Below, piece after piece: positions 53,566 to 63,093 of a DNA stretch of 64,000 nucleotides; position 1 is the first letter of the stretch, and every line of letters starts with the position of its first letter. Position numbers and translations under genes: made by a program. Below the pieces are notes generated by a model that saw only the letters and a list, made by a program, of their open reading frames with translations, did not search any database and was not told the origin of the DNA. The stretch spans positions 1 to 64,000 of the forward strand of contig JAJYUJ010000008.1 of assembly GCA_021792615.1 (NCBI GenBank), in the 5' to 3' direction. The stretch comes from a bacterium (lineage in GTDB: Bacteria > JAMCPX01).

Positions 53566-53792
53566 TTAACCCGAAAAATGCAATAAGGGAATTTACATAT
53601 TCGCTCAATCCCGCGATCCACCTGATATCTATACATTTCCATAGAGAAACGAGATTTCAGTCCTCTGTATGTTTATATGCAATTACCCGGTATGGTTTCC
53701 TCATCGTATTTTCGAAGAATACTTTTATCTGACGCGGGATTATCGCTCATTGCATAAACCTCCTTATTTTGCAAATGCATTTTTCGGGTTAA
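53566..53792. repeat. 227-bp inverted-repeat element, copy B
   Basis: Starts TTAACCCGAAAAATGCAATA and ends GCATTTTTCGGGTTAA. It is the reverse complement of copy A (18941-19167), equal in length and with scattered single-base differences. The plus strand contains a short frame starting MFICNYPVWFPHRIFEEY, also present in copy A; it is probably not a gene. Confidence 0.8.
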
Positions 53793-53870
53793 AAAACAAT
53801 GGTGTTGGACTTACCCGTCGAACCCCTTTTTATAGAAGGGCAGGACTTTTTGTGATAAAGACCATGGTGT

Positions 53871-54614
53871 ATGAAGATACTGGTGTGCGTAAAACAGGTG
53901 TCTGTGCCCGGGACGTATCCGGCCGCCGACAAGCCCCCCCCGGGGTTCCGGATCAACAGTTATGACGAGTATGCGCTTGAAGAAGCGCTGCTGTTGAAAG
54001 AGCGTATCGAAAAGACAACCGTGCATGCCGTTTCTGCGGGACCGGAAAGGGTTACCGCGGTTATCAAGCGGGCAATGGAAATGGGCGCAGACCAGGGCAT
54101 GCATATCCGGTATGAACAAGAAGAGCAGCTCACGCCGTATCAGGTTGCGACGCTGATTGCATCGTATGCGCGGGATCGACAGTACGATATTATTCTGACC
54201 GGCGTCATGGCGGATGACGATATGCAGATGCAGACAGGGCAGATGATTGCCGGGATACTCGGTTATCCGTATGCATCGTCTGTAGTCAGCCATGAGATTC
54301 GGGAGGGCAGGACGATGTACGTTGAAAGGGAGTGCGATGCACGCCAGAGGCAGTGTCTTGAAATAGAAATGCCCTGTGTGCTTACCATTCAGTCAGGCAT
54401 CAACAGGCCGCGCTATCCATCGCTTTCGAATATCCTGAGGGCAAAACAGCAGAAGATTGAATCTATCAATGCCCTTGACCTGCCTGAGGCCAGGGAAACA
54501 GAGGTAAGGCTCTTTTCGCCCGGGATAAAACCAAAGGGGACGATCCTGCAGGGTACCCGGAGGGAAAAGGCAGTACAACTGCTCGAAATTCTGCATGAGA
54601 AAGCCCTTCTTTAA
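53871..54614 (+). CDS. etfB: Electron transfer flavoprotein beta subunit
   Basis: A 247-residue protein. MKILVCVKQVSVPGTYPAAD is the typical start, then FRINSYDEYALEEALLLKE (the -INPYDEYALEEAL- signature) and a DDDMQMQTGQM segment; the C-terminal part holds RPRYPSLSNILRAKQQKIE, the loop that recognises partner dehydrogenases. EtfAB carries electrons between acyl-CoA dehydrogenases and the quinone or ferredoxin system. 14 bases before etfA; the ATG is just downstream of repeat copy B, and no promoter was recognised between. Confidence 0.95.
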   Translation: MKILVCVKQVSVPGTYPAADKPPPGFRINSYDEYALEEALLLKERIEKTTVHAVSAGPERVTAVIKRAMEMGADQGMHIRYEQEEQLTPYQVATLIASYARDRQYDIILTGVMADDDMQMQTGQMIAGILGYPYASSVVSHEIREGRTMYVERECDARQRQCLEIEMPCVLTIQSGINRPRYPSLSNILRAKQQKIESINALDLPEARETEVRLFSPGIKPKGTILQGTRREKAVQLLEILHEKALL

Positions 54615-54628
54615 AGGAACGTGCATGC

Positions 54629-55621
54629 ATGAGAAATAAGATCGCAGTCATAGCCCAGCATGCAGACAACAGGATCGATCCTGTTACGTATGAAGCGGTA
54701 TCCTGTGCCCTGGAGTTATGTGCAGGAGAGACTTCATGCATTCAAATTATCGTTCCAGGCGACCGGGTAGAAAAGGTCGCGCAGGAAATATCCGGGGAAA
54801 CAGGTATTGACACCATAGCCCTGGAAAACGAACTCCTGAAAATCTACAACGCAGAGGCATACACATCAGCGCTTGTCACTTTTTTCAGGCAACGGGCACC
54901 CGGATATATTCTTATACCGCATACATCCGTGGGTTACGATTTTGCACCGTTGCTTGCCATCAAACTCGAGGCATCCTGCATAACGGCAGTGAAGCAGGTA
55001 AACGGTTCGGATGGGACCACGGCATTTGTGCATGAGGTTTTTGACGGGAGGCTTTACGCCGAGGTTGTTTCAAAAACAAAAACCACGGTGATAACTATCC
55101 AGCCCGGTGCATGGGAACCCCTCGGCAGGCAACCGGGCAAAAGCGGCATTGTTGAGACAAGGAACGTAACGGTTAATCCGGGGAAAACCAGGACTATCGC
55201 ATTCAGGCAATCAGATTATCAAGGGGCAGCTCTGGCAAACAGCGAGGTTATCGTATCCGCAGGAAGGGGCATCGGCAAAAAAGAAAACCTGTCATTGATA
55301 TATGAAGTTGCAAAACTATTCCCGCGTTCCGCTCTGGGCTGTTCGAGGGCGGTGTGCGATGCCGGATGGCTTGAATACAGTCACCAGGTGGGCATAACCG
55401 GTTCGACGGTATCGCCGAAGCTCTATTTTGCAATCGGCATATCCGGAGCCGTTCAGCATATCACCGGCATAAAGGGTGCACAGGTGATTGTTGCGGTAAA
55501 CAGCGATCCCGCCGCGAGGTTTTTCACCATTGCGGACTATTGTATCGTGGAGGACCTGACGCAGTTCATACCCACCCTTGTCGAAGAATTCAAAAAAAAG
55601 TACGGCTCTTTCTCAAAATAA
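54629..55621 (+). CDS. etfA: Electron transfer flavoprotein alpha subunit
   Basis: A 330-residue protein. The C-terminal FAD-binding domain reads VSAGRGIGKKENLSLIYEVA, LGCSRAVCDAGWLEYSHQVG (R of the RPVVDxGW position kept as SRAVCDAGW), GSTVSPKLYFAIGISGAVQH and VAVNSDPAARFFTIADYCIV, all intact. Position after etfB is normal. No acyl-CoA dehydrogenase or EtfD/FeS partner is adjacent. Confidence 0.95.
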   Translation: MRNKIAVIAQHADNRIDPVTYEAVSCALELCAGETSCIQIIVPGDRVEKVAQEISGETGIDTIALENELLKIYNAEAYTSALVTFFRQRAPGYILIPHTSVGYDFAPLLAIKLEASCITAVKQVNGSDGTTAFVHEVFDGRLYAEVVSKTKTTVITIQPGAWEPLGRQPGKSGIVETRNVTVNPGKTRTIAFRQSDYQGAALANSEVIVSAGRGIGKKENLSLIYEVAKLFPRSALGCSRAVCDAGWLEYSHQVGITGSTVSPKLYFAIGISGAVQHITGIKGAQVIVAVNSDPAARFFTIADYCIVEDLTQFIPTLVEEFKKKYGSFSK

Positions 55622-55696
55622 TTTTGAAACGGGAGAAAACCCTTTTCTTACGATCGCAAATAGGGTAAGAGACACCATGAGGATAAACCAGGAGCT

Positions 55697-56470
55697 ATGA
55701 AAAAATCAAAACCAATAATGCATAAACTAGGCAGCGCGGCCGTGAAAACCGGTGTTATCGTAGGGAATACGATCGTAGAAAACTATAAAAAAATAGACCC
55801 TGATGTTATTCGCCATCTCTTGCAGGTTCCCCTGCTCAGCTATTCTCTTTTCGTGTCAAGACATGAAAAGATCGATCCCGGCAAGCCGGACGGACACCCT
55901 CCCCTTATATTTGTTCACGGACTCGGCGGGAACAGGGGAAACTTCCTTCTCATGTCCTGGTACCTCTGGCTGCTTGGCAGAAAACGCAGTTACAAGATCC
56001 ACTTCGATGCAGGACAGTCTATACAAGATATGACCGCGGCACTTGCTCGTTTCATACGGGAAGTACTCAAGGTCACGGGGCAGCGGCAGGTCGAAATCGT
56101 TGCCCACAGCCTTGGCGGACTGGTTGCACGTATGGCAATCAAGAAATACAGGCTTTCGCATCATGTCAAGACCCTCATCACCCTGGGCAGCCCGCACCAT
56201 GGGACATACTCCGCACGCTACGCAAACACGGCGATAACGAGAGAGATCAGGCCCAACAGCAAACTCATAAAGGAGCTGGAGAAACAGCCCTGGCCAAAGG
56301 GCGTACGAGGCGTAACATTCTGGAGCAGGAGCGATCTCCTGGTCATACCGCCGGAGTCCGCTGCTATGGACGGTACAACGCAGGTCGAGGTTACACCGTT
56401 TACGCATTACAGTTACCTTATCGATCCGAAAAGCTGGGCTGCTGTTCAACGTGCCCTCGAGAACGGATAA
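55697..56470 (+). CDS. Alpha/beta-hydrolase, lipase-like
   Basis: A 257-residue lipase-type hydrolase. LIFVHGLGGNRGNFLLMSWY carries the oxyanion-hole HG, VEIVAHSLGGLVARMAIKKY the G/AxSxG nucleophile Ser (AHSLGG), TLGSPHHGTYSARYA the conserved GSPHxG, and ESAAMDGTTQVEVTPFTHYS the late catalytic Asp and His. Close to PGAP1-like and LipB/EstA-type enzymes. No signal peptide is obvious, but the N-terminus is hydrophobic in part. GGAGC is 6 bases before the ATG. Confidence 0.88.
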   Translation: MKKSKPIMHKLGSAAVKTGVIVGNTIVENYKKIDPDVIRHLLQVPLLSYSLFVSRHEKIDPGKPDGHPPLIFVHGLGGNRGNFLLMSWYLWLLGRKRSYKIHFDAGQSIQDMTAALARFIREVLKVTGQRQVEIVAHSLGGLVARMAIKKYRLSHHVKTLITLGSPHHGTYSARYANTAITREIRPNSKLIKELEKQPWPKGVRGVTFWSRSDLLVIPPESAAMDGTTQVEVTPFTHYSYLIDPKSWAAVQRALENG

Positions 56471-56566
56471 ACTCCCGCGAGCACGTGTCCCGATGGACAG
56501 AAACCAGCACCATTCTTTTTAGACATCTTCCGGCATTTATGGTAATAACTCACGCAGGAGCAGACC

Positions 56567-57292
56567 GTGGATAAAGATTTCGAGATAGCTTTAATTGTAC
56601 CGTACGTATCCCAGAAGATGCAGATCGTGGAGGCATTTTTAAAAAATACGAAGAAGGAATACAAGCCGGCAGTACTGAAATCCTTCAATCTTTATTGCTG
56701 GTCGTCGAGCGATTCTCTCGGCATCATTTTGTCGTATGATTTTGTTACCTTTCTTCCGCGTTATTTCAACCCCATAAAATCGTTTTCGGCAAAAGTGGAG
56801 GCAAAAATTTACGAGCTCATGGCTTTCGGTGAGAATGAGAGAAAGGAATTCAAAAGTAAATTCATACTGACATCGGACCTTAAATTCATCGGCGACTTCG
56901 ATATTTCATTTGCATTGAATAATATTCTCAGGAGAACGAGCACAACGATGGGCAGAAAATATCCGCGGTACAACGCAAGCATCAAAGTCACTTTCAAATC
57001 GCAAGAGCAATTTATCCAGGAATATACGAAGGACATTTCCAAGGGCGGGATATTTGTTGCTACGGAAAAACTGCTCCCGTTAAATTCAAAGGTGGATTTG
57101 TTGTTGTCTCTTCCGGATTTTCCACGCGGGATCGGAATCATAGGCGAGGTCGTGCATGTTGTCGGCCCGGAACAAGGCAAACAGCCGGGTGGCAGCAGAA
57201 TTGCAGGCATGGGGATCCAGTTTATAGAATTCAAAGGTGATGGACAAAAGGCACTGGAGGGGTACTTTAAATCCCTGGACAAGGAACCATAG
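56567..57292 (+). CDS. PilZ-domain protein with unknown N-terminal domain
   Basis: A 241-residue protein using a GTG start preceded by CAGGAG. The N-terminal 125 residues are not recognised. The C-terminal PilZ domain (about 128-235) has both cyclic-di-GMP-binding motifs: RKYPRYNAS (RxxxR) and DISKGGIF (DxSxxG), then a barrel ending GSRIAGMGIQFIEF. This is the TIGR02266-type PilZ domain known from Myxococcus-like bacteria. The domain probably controls motility or surface polymer genes elsewhere. Confidence 0.85.
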   Translation: MDKDFEIALIVPYVSQKMQIVEAFLKNTKKEYKPAVLKSFNLYCWSSSDSLGIILSYDFVTFLPRYFNPIKSFSAKVEAKIYELMAFGENERKEFKSKFILTSDLKFIGDFDISFALNNILRRTSTTMGRKYPRYNASIKVTFKSQEQFIQEYTKDISKGGIFVATEKLLPLNSKVDLLLSLPDFPRGIGIIGEVVHVVGPEQGKQPGGSRIAGMGIQFIEFKGDGQKALEGYFKSLDKEP

Positions 57293-57340
57293 ATACCGCT
57301 TCCCCCATCGCATCGTCACAAACTCTTTGCTTGCAGCGGA

Positions 57341-57594
57341 TAACCCGAAAAATGCAATAAGGAAATTTACTTATTCCCGCGATCCACAACCCCCTCATTC
57401 CCCCTTGACAGGGAAAATCATTTCTTAGGGGGCTGAATTTTCTTCTTTTCATTTCCTCTCCTCTTAGGAGAGGATTAAGGTGAGGTCTATGGTCGTCTTC
57501 ATGAGACCTCATCCGCACCCTTCCCTGCCGGGTGGGTACCCCATCGCTCATTGCATAAACTTCCTTATTTTTAATACACACGCTCCCGGGTCAA
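57341..57594. repeat. Composite inverted-repeat element, copy C
   Basis: Starts TAACCCGAAAAATGCAATAA and ends with a degraded CGCTCCCGGGTCAA. The interior holds CCCCCTCATTCCCCCTTGAC, a TCCTCTCCTCTTAGGAGAGG hairpin and the palindromic TGAGACCTCA-type segment near 57500. It shares its interior with the copy at 63094-63372 in opposite orientation, but lacks 27 bases there between two copies of CCTTGACAGGG. Confidence 0.75.
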
Positions 57595-57601
57595 CCCGTG
57601 C

Positions 57602-58753
57602 CTACTTAACCTGCCAGCGCTTTGAAACGAATGACAGTACAAACGGTGTAATCAGGGTCGTTACCACGACCATAAAGATAATGATCGCATATACCCGGCT
57701 GCTGATAACGCCCATGTTCAGCCCGATAAGGGCGACGATCATGCCGACCTCTCCCCGCGGTATCATGCCCAGCCCCACGAAGTTCATTACCCCGAACCCG
57801 TAGCGAAAAGCACCGAGTCCGCAGCCGATATATTTACCGGCTATGGCTATCATGGTGTAGACGGCGGCTATAAGAAGGATGCTGCTGCTGAAAAGCAGGT
57901 GCGGCTGGATCTTCATGCCAATCATGACAAAAAAGAATGGGACCAGAAACTCATAGATGGAGTCGAACATGTCCCCGAGGTGCCTGTCCTCGAGTTCGGC
58001 CATGAGCAATCCCGCAAAAAAAGCGCCGACAATACTTGCCATGCCAATATACGACGTCAAAAACGAGAGGCCGAGGAGCACGGTCATACTCAGGATGAAT
58101 TCGTTTTTCTCCAGCTTCATTTTTTCCAGCCGTGTCTTGAGCATTTTTATTGATCTGCTGCCGATAAGGAAAATACCTGCAAGAAACAAAACGACGATAA
58201 AGAATAAGGACAGAATTTTATAAACGTCGATGCTGCCGTTAGTCTCACCGGTTACGGCCGCAAGCACGAGTAAGCCCAGGATATCATCGGCAACAGCCGC
58301 GCCGAGTATGAGCTTTGCCGAAACAGTATGCCCGAGCTCCATATCTTTCAAAACCCGTGCGGTTATGCCTACCGATGTGGCGACCAGTGCCGTTGCGACA
58401 AACAACGCCTCTATGCCCCTATGGCCGGTGAAGAGGATGAAGAAATAGCCGAGTACCATGGGTAGTGCGACACCGAGCGTTGCTACGATGGTCGCATCGA
58501 TGCCGATTTTCAGCATGTCTTTCAGCCGTGTGTGGAGGCCGACGACAAACAAGAGCATCATTGCCCCGAGCTCGGAAAATGCATCGAGCACCGGCGTTTC
58601 TTTGATAAGGTGCAGCCCGCCGGCGCCGAGAACGAGGCCCGCTGCGATCTCGCCGATCATCGGAGGTATATGGATTTTTTGGAAAATATAGTTGAAAAGT
58701 TTGGCGCTTACGAAAATAAGGAAGAGGTCGAAGAGGATGCCGGTGTGTTCCAT
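57602..58753 (-). CDS. Cation/proton antiporter (CPA2, NapA/KefB-type)
   Basis: A 383-residue membrane transporter with about 12 hydrophobic segments. PPMIGEIAAGLVLGAGGLHL is the family signature of the first helices; GAAVADDILGLLVLA holds the two neighbouring Asp residues of the CPA2 ion-binding site (ADD). No C-terminal TrkA-N domain is present, so it is the short form used for Na+/H+ or K+/H+ exchange. The start overlaps the glmS stop by one base (TAATG). Confidence 0.9.
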   Translation of the reverse strand: MEHTGILFDLFLIFVSAKLFNYIFQKIHIPPMIGEIAAGLVLGAGGLHLIKETPVLDAFSELGAMMLLFVVGLHTRLKDMLKIGIDATIVATLGVALPMVLGYFFILFTGHRGIEALFVATALVATSVGITARVLKDMELGHTVSAKLILGAAVADDILGLLVLAAVTGETNGSIDVYKILSLFFIVVLFLAGIFLIGSRSIKMLKTRLEKMKLEKNEFILSMTVLLGLSFLTSYIGMASIVGAFFAGLLMAELEDRHLGDMFDSIYEFLVPFFFVMIGMKIQPHLLFSSSILLIAAVYTMIAIAGKYIGCGLGAFRYGFGVMNFVGLGMIPRGEVGMIVALIGLNMGVISSRVYAIIIFMVVVTTLITPFVLSFVSKRWQVK

Positions 58754-60582
58754 TATTCCACGGTAACGCTTTTGGCCAGGTTCTTGGGCTGGTCAACATC
58801 AGTGCCGTTGATTACCGCGATATGATATGCGAGCAACTGGAGGGGGACGATCGAAAGTATGGGGGTGAAGAGTTCGTCGATCTCGGGGAGCAAAAAGAAC
58901 GAATCCGAGAGGTTCTGGATCTCGTTGTTGCCTGCGTTCGTAAAACTGATGATCTTCCCGTCCCTTGCCTTTACCTCTTCCATGTTGTTTTTTATCTTTT
59001 CATAGACCTTGCCTTTAACGGCTATAAAAACGACGGGCATATCTTTATTGACCAGTGCTATGGGGCCATGTTTGATCTCTCCCGCAGGATAGCCCTCTGC
59101 ATGGACGTAGGAAATCTCTTTGAGTTTGAGCGCGCCCTCCAGAGCCACAGGGTAGCTTATGCCCCTGCCGAGATAGAGGAAATCAGAGTAGCGTGCATAT
59201 TCCTTTGCAATGGAGACCAGCAGGTCTTCTTGTTTCAGGAGGGTGTCCAGCAGAGACGGAATGGTAACCAGGGTATCGATAGAGAGGGCGGCCTGTTGTT
59301 TCGAAATCCTGCCGAGGCCCCTGCCGATATGTATGGCAAGCAGATAGATCGTGATCAACTGTGCCGTGAACGCCTTTGTGGATGCAACGCTTATCTCGGG
59401 ACCCGCATGGGTATAGAGGACGTGGTCCGATTCCCGTGCTATGGTACTGTCTATAACGTTGCAGATACTCAGAACATGACTTCCGTGTTTTTTTGCGAGA
59501 CGCAGGGCTGCAAGCGTGTCCGCGGTCTCGCCGGACTGGGATATGGCAATGGTTAATGTTTCGTTGCCCACAAGCGGCGTTTTATATCTGAATTCGGATG
59601 CCACGTCGACATCGACGGGGATACCCGTCATCTCCTCGATGATATACTTGCCGGTCAGGCCCGCATGGTAGGATGTACCGCATGCCACAAAATTTATCCG
59701 TTTCAGCGCATGCATGATTTTCCCGTCGATCCCGGCCTCTTTGAGGTCTATCTCTTTTTTATCGAACAGCAGCCGGTCCCGCATGGTGTCCGTTATTGCC
59801 TGCGGCTGTTCGAAAATTTCTTTTTGCATAAAATGCTTGTATCCGCCTTTTTCCGCCATCGCCGGGCTGATATCGAACTGTTTTGGATTCACGGGCAGCG
59901 GGCTGCCGGTGAAATCAAAAAGCTTTACATCCTCAGCGGTGATAACGGCAATGGTCCCGTCGTTCATAAACAGCATTTTGTTGGTGTACGGCAGGATTGC
60001 AGGCATGTCCGAGGCGAATATATTCTCGCTGTTGCCAAACCCCAGCACCAGGGGGCTTGCCTCCCGTACGGCTATGAGCTTGTCCGGGTTCTTTGCGTAC
60101 AGGACACCGAGTGCAAAGGAGCCCCTCAATTGGTTAACCGAAGCAAGGACCGCTTGTTCGAACGGCTCTCCGGACTTGATATGGTCTTCTATAAGATGTG
60201 CTATGATCTCGGTATCGGTTTCCGACTTGAAGTGGTGCCCCCGGTCCTTCAGCATTGCTCTGAGTTCCGTATAGTTTTCTATAATGCCGTTATGGATGAC
60301 AACAACGTCTCCTGCCCTGTGGGGGTGGGCGTTTTCATCTGAGGGTTTACCGTGTGTTGCCCAGCGCGTATGACCGAGACCTGTTGTCCCGTTTATCGTT
60401 TCATGCCGGACGACCTCGATAAGATCTTTTATCTTCCCTTTTTTTCTCCGTACGATAAGCCCGTCATCCGTCAGGATAGCGACACCGGAAGAATCGTATC
60501 CCCGGTACTCCAGCCTTTTCAGGCCGTCGAGGATAATGGGAAGTGCATGCCTCTTGCCTATGTACCCGACGATGCCGCACAT
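58753..60582 (-). CDS. glmS: Glutamine--fructose-6-phosphate aminotransferase
   Basis: A 609-residue enzyme forming glucosamine-6-phosphate. After Met removal Cys2 is the glutaminase nucleophile (MCGIVGYIGKRHALPI); RWATHGKPSDENAHPH and the two SIS domains (SQSGETADTLAALR; LGRGISYPVALEGALKLKEISY) are intact; it ends with LAKSVTVE as usual. Overlaps glmU by one base, so the two steps to UDP-GlcNAc are made together. Catalyses the first committed step of cell-wall amino-sugar synthesis. Confidence 0.97.
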   Translation of the reverse strand: MCGIVGYIGKRHALPIILDGLKRLEYRGYDSSGVAILTDDGLIVRRKKGKIKDLIEVVRHETINGTTGLGHTRWATHGKPSDENAHPHRAGDVVVIHNGIIENYTELRAMLKDRGHHFKSETDTEIIAHLIEDHIKSGEPFEQAVLASVNQLRGSFALGVLYAKNPDKLIAVREASPLVLGFGNSENIFASDMPAILPYTNKMLFMNDGTIAVITAEDVKLFDFTGSPLPVNPKQFDISPAMAEKGGYKHFMQKEIFEQPQAITDTMRDRLLFDKKEIDLKEAGIDGKIMHALKRINFVACGTSYHAGLTGKYIIEEMTGIPVDVDVASEFRYKTPLVGNETLTIAISQSGETADTLAALRLAKKHGSHVLSICNVIDSTIARESDHVLYTHAGPEISVASTKAFTAQLITIYLLAIHIGRGLGRISKQQAALSIDTLVTIPSLLDTLLKQEDLLVSIAKEYARYSDFLYLGRGISYPVALEGALKLKEISYVHAEGYPAGEIKHGPIALVNKDMPVVFIAVKGKVYEKIKNNMEEVKARDGKIISFTNAGNNEIQNLSDSFFLLPEIDELFTPILSIVPLQLLAYHIAVINGTDVDQPKNLAKSVTVE

Positions 60583-61973
60583 TATCTGCCGCCGAGCTTG
60601 CTTTTTCTCTTCATCGCATACCCCTCGATTGTCCTCTGCTCGGAACGCTCGATGCCGAGAGCTCCCGGGGGCACGTCCTTGGTAATGGCCGATGCGGCCC
60701 CGATTATGGCCCCCCTGCCGACGCGGACCGGAGCAACAAGGGCTGTATCGCTTCCGATAAATGCCTCGTCCTCAATCACGGTTGGGTTTTTCTTGAACCC
60801 GTCATAGTTGCAGGTAATCGTACCGGCGCCAACATTCACCCTGCTGCCTATGGTCGCATCGCCGATATACGAGAGATGGTTTACCTTCGAACCCTTGCCG
60901 ATGGAGGATTTTTTGACTTCGACAAAGTTGCCGATGCGGACATTTTCATCGAGGACCGTCTCGGGCCGCAACCGGGCAAAGGGGCCTATTATCGCATCCT
61001 TGCCCACGATACTCTGCTCTATGACACTGTACGGCTTAATTTCTACCCCGTCGTTTATTTTGGAATCTTTTATAATCGTTCCGTTCCAGATAATGCACCG
61101 TTTCCCTATTTTTGTCCCGTTCATGAGAAAACTGTTCGGATAGACGATGCTGTCCTTACCGATGACGACATCCTGTTCGATGTAAGTGGTGCCGGGATCG
61201 AAGATCGTAACACCGCTCGCCATAAGTCTGTTCAACTTGCGCTGATTGAGTATGCTCTCGGAGTGCGCCAGTGCCTTCCTGTTGTTGACGCCAAGTACCT
61301 GGTCCGCATCGTCGGTATGGTAGTTCATTACCTTTTTTTTCATGGACTGCAGGATGCTGATGATATCGGTGAGATAGTATTCCCCGGTAACCTCGGAGGG
61401 CTTGACACGCTCCAAAGCCTTCAGGAGCAGCTTGCAGGACGCCAGGTAAATACCCGCGTTGATCTCTTTCACTTTTTTCACCTTATCGTCTGCGTCATTT
61501 TCTTCTACGATCTTGAATTTGCCCGCCTTTTTGATGACCCTCCCGTACCCTTCCGGATTGTCCAGCGTGGAGGTTATAAACCCGAGAGATGCTTTGGATG
61601 CCTTGTAGTGTTCATAAAAATCCTTGATAAGCACATGTTTTATCAACGGCACATCGCCATTCAGAATCAGAACATCACCCTCGAGTTCAGAGAGCTCCTG
61701 AGATGCGGAACGAACCGCATCCGCGGTACCGAGCTGTTTGTCCTGGTGGACAAATATGGCGTCTTCATACCTCTTTGCAACATAGTCCATGATGATTTCT
61801 TTGCCGATGCCAACGACAACGATGACCTTGTCGGAAGGCAGATCGATCGCCCTCCTCAGGATGTACTCGATCATCGGCAGTCCGCCGATGGGATGAAAAA
61901 CCTTCGGAATATCGGATTTCATCCGTTTGCCTTCGCCCGCCGCAAGGATAATGGTATAAAGCTTTGTATCCAT
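60582..61973 (-). CDS. glmU: Bifunctional UDP-N-acetylglucosamine pyrophosphorylase / glucosamine-1-phosphate acetyltransferase
   Basis: A 463-residue enzyme. The N-terminal uridyltransferase starts TIILAAGEGKRMKSDIPKVF; the C-terminal part is a left-handed beta-helix of hexapeptide repeats (VYPNSFLMNGTKIGKRCIIW, IGKGSKVNHLSYIGDATIGS, GAGTITCNYDGFKKNPTVI) with the catalytic His and Asn region intact. Followed by glmS with a TAATG overlap. argF lies 15 bases upstream. Confidence 0.97.
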   Translation of the reverse strand: MDTKLYTIILAAGEGKRMKSDIPKVFHPIGGLPMIEYILRRAIDLPSDKVIVVVGIGKEIIMDYVAKRYEDAIFVHQDKQLGTADAVRSASQELSELEGDVLILNGDVPLIKHVLIKDFYEHYKASKASLGFITSTLDNPEGYGRVIKKAGKFKIVEENDADDKVKKVKEINAGIYLASCKLLLKALERVKPSEVTGEYYLTDIISILQSMKKKVMNYHTDDADQVLGVNNRKALAHSESILNQRKLNRLMASGVTIFDPGTTYIEQDVVIGKDSIVYPNSFLMNGTKIGKRCIIWNGTIIKDSKINDGVEIKPYSVIEQSIVGKDAIIGPFARLRPETVLDENVRIGNFVEVKKSSIGKGSKVNHLSYIGDATIGSRVNVGAGTITCNYDGFKKNPTVIEDEAFIGSDTALVAPVRVGRGAIIGAASAITKDVPPGALGIERSEQRTIEGYAMKRKSKLGGR

Positions 61974-61988
61974 GGATATCCTCCCCTG

Positions 61989-62894
61989 TTATTTGATTAA
62001 GAATTTCAATATTGCCTTTTGCATGTGGAGTCTGTTCTCCGCCTGATCAAACACGACCGATTGCCTGCCGTCCAGTACTTCGGATGTTATCTCTTCTCCC
62101 CGGTGAGCGGGAAGGCAGTGCATAACGATTGCATCGCGGCCGGCGTGCTGCAGCAATGTGCCGTTGATCTGGAATCCCTCAAATGCCTTCAGCTTTTCCA
62201 TTCTTACGTTCTCCTGCCCCATGCTGACCCATACGTCGGTATAAACAACGTCCGCATTCCTGACCGCATCAACCGGAGTATTGCACAGCGTTATAGATTC
62301 CGGGCTCATTGCCATTGCCTTTTTCAACACCGCCTGCGGCGGCTTATGCGATTCCGGTGTTGCAATGTTCAGCTTGATGCCGAGTACGCCTGCAGCCTCA
62401 AGCCATGAGTTTAAAACATTGTTGCCGTCGCCGATATAGGCGTAGGTCAGTTTCTTATAATCACCCTTTTTTTCATACACGGTGAGAAGGTCACTGAGTA
62501 TCTGGCATGGATGGGAAAGATCGGAAAGCCCGTTGATGACAGGCACGGATGCCGCATCAGCAAGTTGGATGACATTGTCATGGGCAAAGGTGCGCAGCAT
62601 GATAGCGTCGACATACCGCGACATAGTGCGGGCAGTGTCCCGGATGGTTTCACCCCGCGAGAGCTGCAGGTCGTTGGAATTGAGGAACAGGGCAGTTCCG
62701 CCGAGCTGGTACATGCCCACTTCAAACGAGATCCTTGTCCTTGTCGAAGATTTTTCGAAGATCATGGCAAGGGTCTTTCCCTTTAACGGCGGCGAGCCTT
62801 TCTTTCCCTTTTTCAGCTTAACCGCTTCTTTTATCAGTCCGTCAATCTCTGCCTTTCTTAGGTCAAATATACTGATCAAATCTCGTTTCGACAT
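61989..62894 (-). CDS. argF: Ornithine carbamoyltransferase
   Basis: A 301-residue enzyme that converts ornithine and carbamoyl phosphate to citrulline. FEKSSTRTRISFEVGMYQLG is the carbamoyl-phosphate loop, SDLSHPCQILSDLLTVYE (the HPxQ motif), YIGDGNNVLNSWL and DAIVMHCLPAHRGEEIT (HCLP) are complete. The start is preceded by AAGAGGAT. It lies downstream of argD, from which a composite repeat separates it. Confidence 0.97.
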   Translation of the reverse strand: MSKRDLISIFDLRKAEIDGLIKEAVKLKKGKKGSPPLKGKTLAMIFEKSSTRTRISFEVGMYQLGGTALFLNSNDLQLSRGETIRDTARTMSRYVDAIMLRTFAHDNVIQLADAASVPVINGLSDLSHPCQILSDLLTVYEKKGDYKKLTYAYIGDGNNVLNSWLEAAGVLGIKLNIATPESHKPPQAVLKKAMAMSPESITLCNTPVDAVRNADVVYTDVWVSMGQENVRMEKLKAFEGFQINGTLLQHAGRDAIVMHCLPAHRGEEITSEVLDGRQSVVFDQAENRLHMQKAILKFLIK

Positions 62895-63093
62895 ACCATC
62901 CTCTTCTCTTTATTTTATCCCGTTGAAAAGTTGAGCCCTGCAGGCACAAACCATTTTGATAAATAAAACGCCTTATCAAAAGGGCATTATTATCACCGCA
63001 TCCTTTCTAACGGGATTTATCCGGATCACAGTACCATGCCTGACTGATTTTATCAAATGGATACGGAAAGTGCGTCTGAAAAATAAATGAGGA

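Noticed and set aside
60543-62000. 485-codon frame on the plus strand
   Set aside because: It lies fully antisense to glmU, whose protein is unmistakable; long antisense frames are expected from the codon use.
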